DNA from: Heligmosomoides polygyrus polygyrus
Lineage: Eukaryota > Nematoda > Chromadorea > Rhabditida > Heligmosomidae
Direction: 5' to 3'
DNA length: 64,000 nucleotides
Assembly (NCBI GenBank): GCA_947396885.1
Contig: OX377204.1
Coordinates: 96,854,728 to 96,918,727, forward strand
Position 1 is the stretch's first letter, and each line of letters opens with the position of its first letter. A program made the translations under genes and the position numbers. The notes beneath the pieces are model-generated. The model was not told the origin of the DNA. It was given only the letters and a program-made list of their open reading frames with translations, and made no database searches. Below, one piece after another: positions 41,501 through 53,500 of this stretch.

Positions 41501-44500
41501 TTACCGTGCACACGCTCACATCTAGGCTATGGTGAGTGGCTACGGACTTTTTTATATCGACGGCAGTCAGCGACGGGTTACGCCTCGACATCCTCTGGAT
41601 GACAGAATCATCTCTAGAGGTCGTAATACGTGTCTGCCTGACTTCGGAGCATCTTCTGCTGTTCCGAAATGTTTCATTCTTCTGACTATGGCAGCAACTG
41701 TTGAAATCCCGCATCCGAAAAGCAGTCCTACCTGTCGATAAGAGACTTTTTTCTGGACGAGTCGAAAAATTGCCTCTCGTACTTCAGCAGGGATATTCTT
41801 TCCTCTCGGCATAACGAGGAGTTTGCTAAAGACCACAGTATATCAAAACGCTACTAGATTGGCTTCATAAGAAAATGTATTGATAACTACGCTCAATGCT
41901 TTAGCAGCTCACCTTTGGCCGTTGCGCGCACGTCTGACTTTGCACTTGCAAAAAAATCGATAATAACGAACGTAGATCAAGGGATCGTCATTGCGATCTA
42001 ATTTGCCACCACATATCCAAATTTCACTCCGTTTGGACCTTTTTGAAGCAAGTTATGTCGAAAAATGCAAGCGTTCACAAACTTTTGGACGCCACTGTAT
42101 CTGTGATCAGCGTCTCGAGCTCTTTCACGTGAAATAGGTCTCAATCCGAAGTTCCATGGGAAGCTGACGGCATTCCCTGGTAAGAAGTAACTCAGCTACA
42201 GGAATCCCACTATTGATTGCGTCGAACCCGGTATTGGATAACACACTCACTCTTACAGTATAATGAATTCTTACATCCGTTTCGTCCTACATCAATACGG
42301 ATGTAAGAACATAAAACCAAAGAACATAACCAAACGAAGTAGTCGAAAGGTTTGAGATCAAGGGCCGAATTTATGAATGACTAACCCGTGGGTATAGGGG
42401 GAAAGATGCCCATGAAGCTTGCGTCTCTGACTCTGACCTTATCTGTACCTGACTCTTATCTTATCTCTACCCCTTATACCCCGCATACCACGGATTGCTG
42501 ACGAATCCGGCCCCTGGGCAACATCAACAACCAACTGAGTTGGAGGTGATTATGTAAGATAATTATAAAGTCTAAAAAAATTACGGTAATTACATCGTTA
42601 AAGAAAATGCTAATATTGTAACAAGTTAACTAGCTTTTAAATAAATGCACTTGTTTCCCTAAAGGTACTTGCCTATCCTACAGGTAACGTTTCTGCAATG
42701 AAGAAAATATCTGTGTTAATTCTAGAATTTGCTATTAGTTATTTTATTTTATTAGTTCTGCATTAGTTTTTATTTTATTGTTTAGCTAATATTATTTTAT
42801 TGGAATTTAAAACTACCTATTTGTGACAATAGCATAGTTTCCTTTCGGACACTCCTTTCAGGGTTTCATGTCAAAGATTGTGCTCATCGAACCAGACTGG
42901 CAGCACAAGGACAAGCAGCTTCCGGAGAAATTCATTGTGAAGGTAAGTTTGAGATACTCACCTTTACAAAAGTAGGTGGAGAATTTTAGGTTACAGCTAG
43001 CTAACAGTTAAATATTTCTTAGCATCCACGATAATATTTCAATAAATCCGTACTAACAGCTTAGAGTAGGAAACTGTAGCTAAACAGTGCAAGTGATTAC
43101 AAAAAGCCGTTACTTCTTGCTGATCTCTAGAGACTATCTTCGCAAAGCGTTACCAGAGACATGATTGATAGGTCACAAACCATAAATGCCGCCAAATGGA
43201 TTCTTCGTTTTCTGCCCTTGCTCTTTCGTCGACTTCACTTGAAGCCTTAATCTTCAAGGTAAAATGCCTCGAGAGTTCACCAATGAAATGATCAATTATA
43301 GTGCTAGAGCCTCACAGATTTTATTCAATGCCATCTTCTTTAACTTCATTCCCAATGGGATGGGACACTCGGCAGGGACGGCAGCGGTAGCCGTGAATAA
43401 GCATAGGGGCATCACTCTGGCGGGAACCCCCTTATGCTTAACTCCGTTGCCGCCGCTGCCGAGTGTGCATGCGGCTTTATTCATTATCGTGTTTCATTAT
43501 TTTCATGCACTGCAGACCTACAGTAATTCTCATAAGCTTTCCTGGCGGTTCAAAGCATAGCTTCTAACGGTCACACATTTGGTTTTGTACCAACTGTGAT
43601 TGCAGATCAAAATGGTATCTCAGCAAAGCTCTCAAGATTTATGCCCAAGCTAAGCCCCATTTATTTATTTATTTATTTAGTTATTTATTACTGCACCTTA
43701 AGTGCGCCCAAAAACATAGTAAAACAACAAGGCAAGCTTGCGCAAATTCAGTTAACACACATGGAGAACACAAAAAAATATCGCTATGCACTGCATTCTA
43801 GTATTTTGTACACTTTACAGCCATCAGAAGCTCAAACACAAGTAGCCTGAAACAATGTATGAACAAAAAATTATAGTGAAAATAATAGGTAAATTGATAC
43901 TAATCAAATTTTAAAGAATTAATTTGATTGTAGTAGAACGGTGCAGAGGTCAGATAGGCAACCAGTAAAGCTATGGTGTGATTCCGATTGTATGAGTGAA
44001 TCACTTTCGAGTAGCCGACAAGATGGAAGCACCTAGAAGTCCGGTCTTAATTCCGGTCATACCTAGGAGGGTCACAGCCACATTACGCTTCCATTCGATG
44101 CCGCTTCCATAGGAACTGCGTTAACCTAACCGACTTGCAATAAAGCATTGTCTGAATATAGAGACTTATCCAAATTGAGCATATGAAAACAATATAACTA
44201 TGTGATTAAAGGGTATAGTATTTACATTCCGCATCAGCGAGTATCATGTGGCTTGCAACAATAAAATAAATGTTTTATTGCAGTCTCCCATCGCTGGAGA
44301 TGTATAATATCATCGCAACTCCAGATTCTCACTCAACTTGCGATGCAGAAATTAGTGTCCGACATTTCTGATCAGCAGAATGTGAGCTTTGACGAAACCT
44401 TCAGCAGTCCGGAGTTTATGGCGCAAATGGAAGTACTACAGAAAAATGTGAGTTGTTTTACGCCATGGGAACCAACTGGAACACCTTTGCCATTCCTGTG

Positions 44501-47500
44501 ATGTACAAGCATCTATAGCAGTACGATCGGTTGTACCACCTCTCTGCAGTGAAATTTTCTATGATGTCGTTTCAGTGTCACAATGCTGAAGTCACCGTCT
44601 ACACTCATCTGGTGAAGATTCCAGAACACAAAGTAGATATTCCAAAGGTGACGTGGTTTCTGCAATTGATTAAGAATTGATCTCTGCTCATAGTCTCAAG
44701 CAAGATTGCTCATAGTCGTTCTTACATACATACATGCATATACACACATACATACATACATACGTACATACATACATACATACATACAGTTCCCTCTCGT
44801 TCTAACGCGTTTGAAGGGACCGGAGAAATTAGGCTTTATAACGGGAGTCGCATCTTCACCGCAGTTGAAGTTTTTTACATCATATACATACATACATGCA
44901 TACATACATAACACATACATAATACACACAATACATACATACATACATACATACATACATACATACATACATACATACATACATACATACATACATACAT
45001 ACATACATACATACATACATACATACACATACAATCACCTTCAATCTTTTAAAGTTACTTCAGGTTTCGTATTTATTAGAACGTTATCATTTACTTTACT
45101 ACTTTCAGATCTACTATATGAAAAAGTTCACAGAATGGAATCCAGTTAAAGGATACATGATCATGGAGTATTTCGAGAACATCAAGTCAGTGCATATTTT
45201 TGAAAACATCTCCCCGGAGGATACTAAGCAGGTAGCGTACTCTATTAAACGATATGATTCTCTATTGCACGTTTCATCTAATACCTTGGAACAAATTTCT
45301 TAAATTCAACATTTTGCGTAAAAGATGAATCTGTAAAGCGGTTTCTGTAAAGCGGCGCGTTTGGACATTACAGCGCTTCAAGGAGCCACCATATGAGCAC
45401 AGCTCACTACTATAGCGATGTATACAGATGTGTATCGAAATTTTTTCCACATTCGTCTAGATTTTGTTTCATGGCTCAGACTATTATCGTTTATGCTGCA
45501 ATTCTCGTGGAAATACACGAAAATGGTTTAGTGACGGTTTCAGGTAATTCGAAACAAAGCTGTGATCGAGGCACAATCCCTTGACTTCACGCCAGAAGAA
45601 AAGGAAGCGTTAGGCCAGTCGCCATTCAAGACACTTTTTGCGCCAATGTTCAAAAAGGAGGTAAGGACATATTTCCTGTGCTTGTCTGGTTATATAATAG
45701 ATGAAAAGGCATGTTGTTTACAGAAAAACAACAAAGTTTTTTTGCATGCATTTATTATATTATATTATATTATATTAGGTTGGCAACTAATTTCGTGGAC
45801 TCTCAAGCGCCTTCAACAAACGTGTTCATAAACAAAGAACAAATAACAGTTTTCAACCAACGTCAGATCTGTTGGAACGCGGAACTGCTTCTCATTTATC
45901 AGCTACCTGGCCCATCCCACAGCTGTAGAATTCTTGTGCATTTGAAGCCAAGAATCCTTGGAGGTGCATTTCGACATGGTCCACATTAATAAATCGTCCT
46001 CCAACTAGGAAGTGCTGCAGCGTGCTATAAAGGTGCTAGTCATTGGGTACACAGCCTGTGCTGTAAGGGGGGTGAGTTAGACTCTACCAGCTAAGGTCTT
46101 CGATTTTTTGAAGCTTCCGATTCGCGAAGAGTGATCTGGCGTTATCTTGCTGATAGATAATTCCGCTCCTGAAAATCTGTCTGAACCGATTCCAGCGGAG
46201 TTCAGCCTGCGCGCGGCCAGGTTGAGAAGAGTAGATTACAGCATTAATGCTGGAACAGTTCTTGACGAGCTCCCAGAAGTTAATACCTTCTTGATACCAC
46301 CAAACGGAGGGAACGTAGCGAAGCGGACGCCTCAAAAAATAGAAGACCTTGACTGGGAGTGTCAAACTCATCCACCTTACAGCCCAGACCTTGCGCCGAG
46401 TACTACCACATTTTTAGTTCGGTGCAGTACATCTTCGTCGGAAGACGATTTATTAATGTGGACTGGGCCAAAATGCACCTCCAAAGATTCTTGGCCTTGA
46501 ATGCACAATAATTCTATGGCCGTGGGATAGACCAGCTACCTGATATATGGGAAGCACTTCTGCGTTCCGAAGGATCTTATTTTAACTAAAGATTATCATT
46601 AGTTATTCGTTAATAAATACTTTTGCTAAAGATTCTTGAGAGTCCACGAAATTAGTTGCCAACCTAATATTGTATTAGTTTAATGCGCAGTAGACTTTTG
46701 TTATAGACCGAAGTCCCTGACAACAAATGTTTGGGGCATCACTCCCAAATGGAAAGATTGGTGGTTCTTTTACCGTTACAAGATAACACCTATTATTATA
46801 CGGTTTTATTTTGTAACCTTACAAGAAATGCTATTATTTCACTGTTCATTTTGAACACCATTTACCGACAACTGGAGAGAAGAACTTTGTGGCTTAATTG
46901 AACTTGTCCCTTGACCCTTCTGGTTTGATTTGGGATTGTATTGAGGCTTGAGTTAGGTCGCGAGCGGGTCCGCCGACAAGACTGCTTCGCTGTGCCCTAG
47001 AGGAAGGACGAGCAAAGGCGCGATCGTCGAGAGATGTGCCGTCACTCTGCTCTGCCGCGAAGCTGCTGTCGTGGAGGGATTCCGACCCTTCGTCGTCGCC
47101 GAGAAAACGAGCCAGAGCGCACGAGCGAGAGCGTCCCAGCGAGAGCGTTTCAGCGCGAGCCTTCCAGCGAGAGCCTCCCCCAGGCGCGATCGGCCTGCGC
47201 TTAAGAGCGGCCAAAAGGAGGCGGGGCTCTAGATGAGACATCATGAGCTTCAGGCTCATGACAACAAAGCAGTCTATAAAAAATCGGAGGTGGAGCTAAC
47301 AGGTTTCTCAGTGGGACCCTATTTTTACTCTAGCTGCAGACTTCAAGAGAACAGTGGTGGAGTCATCATTCGCGCGACGTGTCGCCAAGGGATGTTAAGG
47401 AGCGTTTAGTGTGCACGCAACGCGCGACGCAACGCAGTGATAAGCTCCCATATTGATTCATCGCGTCGCGCAATCGATACGGAATCCTATCTCTAATTGC

Positions 47501-50500
47501 GTAACGCGTTCCGTGTACACAAAACGATCCCTTTACAGTCCTAATTCCCCGTTTAACTCAAACCTCAATGCCACTTCAGAGCCCAAATTGATTGGTAGCG
47601 TCGCTCAACCTTGGCGCGTCCCGGCCGGAGTGGATCGCACGGACCCGTGACCAGCCGCGCCGCTCAACATCGAGTCATCGCTCTCGTAAAAGGGATTAGC
47701 AATGAATATGGAAAACACACAACGAGAAAGAAAAATAAACACTAGTTAACATTTAGTGTGCAGGCGATTCTCCATTATGGGCAGAAAGCCAGCCTTTGAA
47801 TCTGGACGCAGGCGACTTGAAACGGAATAAAAATAGTCGAGAACATAACAAAAACAAAGCAGGGAAGGACATTTCCGAAAAACACACGACCTAATAGAGA
47901 AATTGAGAAAAAAACTGTGGGGGCTGAGGTAAACCTGTGCACAAATACTTGTGCGCAGGTTGATACAATACAATTGTACATAACCCCTGTCGCCGGCTGC
48001 TGGAAGTGCTTGTCGTCGTCCGAACGACGTAACGCATCTCTTCGTTTGAATCTCGTTGCCCGGCGAAGAACATAGTTTCTCGCTTTGTCGCCCACTGTAT
48101 AATGCACATGGACGAGCGATAGTCGCCGGGGTATCAATTCGTTTGTTCAATATCTACGAGCATTTCGAAGGAAGTTCTTCATGCTTCTGCATGAGCCCAC
48201 CTATATAGACTCGAAGCGGCTCGGGGGAAAGGTCCATAAGGCGGCCCTATACAACGTTCTGTGCTGCACGAAATTGAAAATTTTTGAAAGTTTACACAAC
48301 ACTGTGTGTTCTACCCCAATAGGGACTGATCTAGGCCACTTCTGATAGTGTTAAACATTCATGTGCCTTCTTACCAAGGCGGATAATCGCTGTATCGGTA
48401 AAAGGGTCGACCCGTCCGAGCTCCCTTACGGCCCTTTGCATTCTAATGGTTTTGTTTCCTTGGATGGTGTTTGTCGTGCCGCAGGGGGGACTCCGCCCGT
48501 ACATCGGTGGAGACCGAGGTCCCCTCTACGGCCCGAGCTCTGGCATGTTGGATCCGCGGCTCGCGACCAGTGGGCTTGCGCTGCCACGCGGTTATTCCTA
48601 CCCGATAGGCCCTTAGCGGATCTTGATTGCCGCGTGCTCTTTTTAAATGTGACCTTACATTCCCACATGATAGCGTCTCTTTGTATGTTGACTTCCTCCG
48701 GAGGAATCCCCGTTGGTCGAAGCGTCCCCCGACCCCCGGCGATCCCTCCATTTGCGACGCTGATATGACCTTTGACTTGACCCTGATAACTTGGCAGACC
48801 AGCTCACGAGTTTAGATATTAGACCTTTTGAATTATGAGTTTATATTGGCTAATTAATAACGACCGACATAACATTAACAAAATGTGAATACAACCTAGA
48901 CTACGCGTTACGGGCCAGGCTGCACCCAACTTGCTGAGGGAATCAGAACCGCGACCCGCAGAGCTTACCTGGCCCAGGTCATGTGGCTTGCGCCAAGTCA
49001 GGACCGACGAGGCCAGGCAGAGCCCCCCCCCCTCCCCTGTAAAACGACGACGGCGACGACGGCGACGGATCCTCGGCTCACTGACGACGGCTTGCGGCTA
49101 TCGACGATGATGACACTTGACGACCAGAGCGACCAGGAAGATGTAACTCGACGGCGACGGAATCGGAATCCAATCGACAGATGGGACTCGCCCTCAGAAG
49201 TGATGGGCGTCAGCGACGACGGAGCCCGGCCGCTCTGCGGGAGAGACCGGGGACGACCACCGCTCAGCGGGAACGGTGGTGGCAGGACTGACGACCAAGC
49301 CGGTCAGAGATGACAGAGGCACGCACCCTCTGCGTCTCTGCCGGCTTCTAGAAGCTTCGGCGGTGGCGATGTGTCGATCGACGCGTTTGAACAGGTTTGA
49401 CCAGGTCGATCGACCGGCGCGGCCCAGCGACGGCGACCTGGTCAAACCAATGTCAATGTCGGACGCGAGTCACGACAGTGTTCTTTCGCTTATACTTTTG
49501 CCGGTGAATGTTGAACTTCTTCGTTTTTTGACGAATTTTAGGATAAGCATTTCCGTGCTTCAACGGCGGCCGTTTTTTTAGCTCGAGTTTCCCACCTCCC
49601 ATCTATTTTTCAACAAATTCTTACTTTTCAATCTATTTCAATTGAACTAAGGGCTTAATGTTGTTTATTATAGTGTACAATTTCTTCATTGAAAATATAA
49701 TTGTTCTCAGGTGCTATCTCTATTAACATTTCAACGCTAGCTTGTGTAATTTCAGATGAGATTGCTTCCCTTAGCGACAATGCTTCCTTGAATGGGACAA
49801 GCGTAAAAATTCAAGGAAAAAATTGCGCCATATAAGCGCTGCAACGAAAACAAAGCGACAAATAAACGATACTTCCTCATTGTCTCGTCAAGAGTGAACA
49901 CTTATAGTGTCAAAACTGTAAAGAACGAAGAAAACGTGAAGGATCTCATCGATATCGACCAACCAAGCCATCTGCTTTCACGACACCAAAGAAGCGCTAT
50001 CGTTTTTGCGAAGGAAAATGCCCGAGCATCACAAACTGCCTACCAACTGCGAGCCAAAAATGAACGTAAACGTAACGTGAACGTAATTGCTCGCTCAAAC
50101 ATTACGTCCATCCATAGAGGTGTTAGGAAGTGAAGTCTCGTCAAGAGTGCACACTTATAGTGTCGAAAAGGAATTGAACGATTCCACAGCGCTTCGGAGT
50201 ACAGTTTTCCTTCTACTTTTTATGAAGAATTTTTAAGGTGCTGGGTAACATTACCTCGTTACTGCGAACATTTGATGGCGGAAAACTTGCAGACAGAGCA
50301 GATAAGCTGGAAGAGATTATGTATGAACTGTCCGATCTCGACTGGGCAGACAAACTAGCTGACGAATTTGGTGAGTGCCTATTTTCTAGGTTTGCGTTAA
50401 AATCTGCGATTTCCGTGTGGAAGATAGTTAGATCCGGAAAAGATTCGGCGCATGATTATGACTTGAGACTCTTAAACAGCATATACTATTTCAGTATATT

Positions 50501-53500
50501 AGTCATTCTACTTCAGTTCCTGATTTGTTAGCAAATTAGGTTAAAAAACTTAGGTTATCACTAAAAGATCGCAAAATATAAACAAGAAGAGGCGCAATGT
50601 GGCTCGGGGGGGGGTCACCTCCAAACAGATTCGCCGGCCTTCCTTCCGACGTTATTCGGTGTCCCTCTATCGAGAATGAACCTAGCAACACATGTAACGT
50701 CTGGCAAACACAGATTCGAGAGAATAAACGATAACGAACGACGCAATCGCTGGCGAGCTTGAACAGGGCGGATGTCGACGCGACGCGCGACGCGCCGCTG
50801 CGCGCTCCTATCGATCTGGCGAGTCGAAGCGGCAGTCGATGCGGCGACACACTCTAGCCCGGTGCCTTATCGAGCTTTTTTCTTTATTCTCTCTTTTAGT
50901 CGTTTTTTAGCCAACTTTCTCTGCCGTCTGTGCAATTCTAGTTGGAGGGGACGCACCTTATCGGTACCATGATAATGTGCGGTACCATGATAAGGTACCT
51001 CCCCTCCAACTAGAATGCAGGTCACCTACGCATGACAGAAGGGCAGGTTAGTGTTTTTTTTATTGTTCTGTTGCTCCTCTGCATTCAGCATAGGTTTTTT
51101 TTACGTTATATACATATTTGAATCTGCTTGGAGGTGACCCCCCCCCCGAGCCATATTGCGCCCAAGAAGAGACTTCTTTCTCAGAGTTCTCATCACTTAT
51201 TTCAACTTACGCCTATTAACCGCCTCCGTGCCCATTACTAGGTCGATGCGTTTTAAAAAAGCGGACACGTCATGGTGCTACAATTAGTGCATTCATGTTT
51301 GAAGAAGAGCTTCAAAGAGTGTCAGAACTATTGATCTTCACCGCGATTTGTTCGCACATCTTTTTTTCATTTTTCACACGTCTCCATCTTTATTAAGGCC
51401 GTCTGCACTTTGTTCACGTTTTATGCGTTCGCCAGCACGGATATCATATCACTGGATGAAGGACGGCGTTACTCAATCCCTTCCGGGATGCGCCAGCGCA
51501 TTCTACTTCTACGGGATGTCGTGGAGGCGACATGAATGCGTATTTGGCCATACAATGACTTGCGGTGGCCAGCCGATGAACAAATCAGCGCTTTATCCTT
51601 CTCAGACAAGTCTGGCACCAATTCACCGACCCCAGAGGGATGGAAGGCTTGGTTGGCCTGGGGGGGGGGGGAAATCCGAACCAGGAACCTGGTATCGGGT
51701 GCAGGCGGCAGTCGCGCCTACTCCGACTGCGCTACACGCGCCCTCATATCATATCATTACTGGAATATATGCATTGTAGCGAGCTCGGTGGTTCCAGTGC
51801 CCGAATTGTTTCAAAGGCACATGGGCACGACCCGCTCCATAGCGCAACACAGTTTTGGAATGCGGAGCGCGACTGTGGTACTTCAAGGGACCCGGCAAGG
51901 AAGCACCAGCCTCATCGCCTCCCTGCGGGCCTAAGAAGGGGTTGTGCAGCGCCCTTAGTGGGACGACCGTAATGGCCAGATACCCTGGTGGTTAGCTAGC
52001 ATGGAAACAACATGTAATGCAAACAGATGCAATAAAACCTGAAAAACATGAACTGCCCCCAAAATCCCCAACAGTATCTAAGGTGACTTACCGATTGTTC
52101 CGCTGGCGAAGACAATATAATTAGTATATATTTATTAGCACTATAGAAATACAGAAAACACCGAAACAGACCGGTGAATTGACTGATAATAGATGAGGTG
52201 GCTCTCTCAGGGTTCGACCGTTAGAATTTAGCTTCGGATGGCAAGTGTTGCAAGTCGGCGGTCCCAGTGCAGCGGCTGTGCCGTATACACGTGGGACACC
52301 AACCTGCCCCACGAGGCACCCGAAGCTGCCAAGGCCCAGTACCCCGGGCAGGTGAAGGGTCCCATGCCCTGAAGTGCCACGTCCGAAGTGGGGATTCCCC
52401 GGGTCCATCCCTTCACTCCCCGCTGAACTGTATCTCTTCAGCCCTGGGCTGCAGCCAGCACGATACCATTGGGGAGACCCTACACAACCCCTGAAGGGGG
52501 GGGGGCTCGCCCTGTATGGACGTCGTACATTATAAATACGTGCTCGAGACCCTCTCGTGGCCTGCCATCTATAAAGTGTCCAAGAACATAGGGCTCACGA
52601 ACCCGCAGTGATAGCTCTGGTATGGTAGAATAGGTCGCTTCGTCTCGCGGCCCCGAAGCAAGTGGCTGCCCGTGGCAGCGCAGAGGAGACGAATGAACTG
52701 GCTAGACTGTCGAGAGCGCTGAAGCGCTCTCTTTCCCGATTGATGGGCCATGGGGTAGAGCTTCCCGAGGCATGAATCAGTCGCCTCATCGGTGTTTCAC
52801 CGCGGGAGCGAGACACTATGGGAAACCAGTCAAAGTGAGAAGCGTTCGCAATCGATTCGCAAGTGCATCTTTCAACTTTCTCATAACGTTTTTGAATTTC
52901 AATGAAAATTGAATTTTTATTGTCGCCAACAATACCAAGGTCCCGCGAATCCACAACGTAGGAAGTTGAAAAAATGAAACCGCCATCAGCTTCAAGCTTT
53001 AAATTACTATGACAGTCTACACGCTCCTTAATTCTAATAGGTCTTTAGGCATGGAGCGCGTCCTCTGTCACGGAGACTTGTGGTCGATGAACCTTCTGTG
53101 GAGGGAAGATGGTGACGCTTACAAATTAGCGGCATTGATTGATTACCAGGTAACACGAACCACCTCTGAGTGTGACTATAGCTGAAACAGCACGATGAAA
53201 AACATCTGAAGACGTTAATGCCGTTTTTGGTTTGTGAATGTTCAACTTCCAGACAGCTCATTTTGGATGTGCAGCTACAGATCTTGTTCGCCTGTTTTGC
53301 GCTTGTCTCAGCGGAAAGGACAGGCAGGCGCATTGGGAGGAATTACTTGAAGAATTCTACGGCTACCTAAAAAAAGAAGTCGGCAACCGCAAGATGCCTT
53401 ACACCATTGAGCAGGCAAGGAGTATAACTATAGTGTGATTCCGATGGGGTAAGGAAATCACTTTCGAGCAGCTAGACAAACGGAAGCACCTAGAAGTCCG

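Larger units (their letters stand above)
39285..42181. mobile_element. Long-TIR non-autonomous element with a Tc1 nested in its right arm
   Basis: ACCAGGGAATGCCGTCAGCT at 39285 is mirrored by AGCTGACGGCATTCCCTGGT to 42181. The left arm (to ~39500) matches, in reverse, 40445-40580 joined to 42100-42181, that is, the right arm with the Tc1 (40582-42097) removed. Shared words include GCGAGTTATGGCCGGCGGAA and CAATCAGCGTTGGGCGCAGT. No transposase of its own. It fills most of intron 1 of gene B. Confidence 0.8.

Noticed and set aside
44696..45149. Long frames rich in Met-Tyr-Val-Cys and Tyr-Ile-His on the two strands
   Set aside because: They are translations of the (CATA)n microsatellite; exons of gene B flank them.
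46890..47260. Arg/Ser-rich protein on either strand
   Set aside because: Low-complexity frames from 14-bp repeats, lying in an intron of gene B, with no domain or start context.
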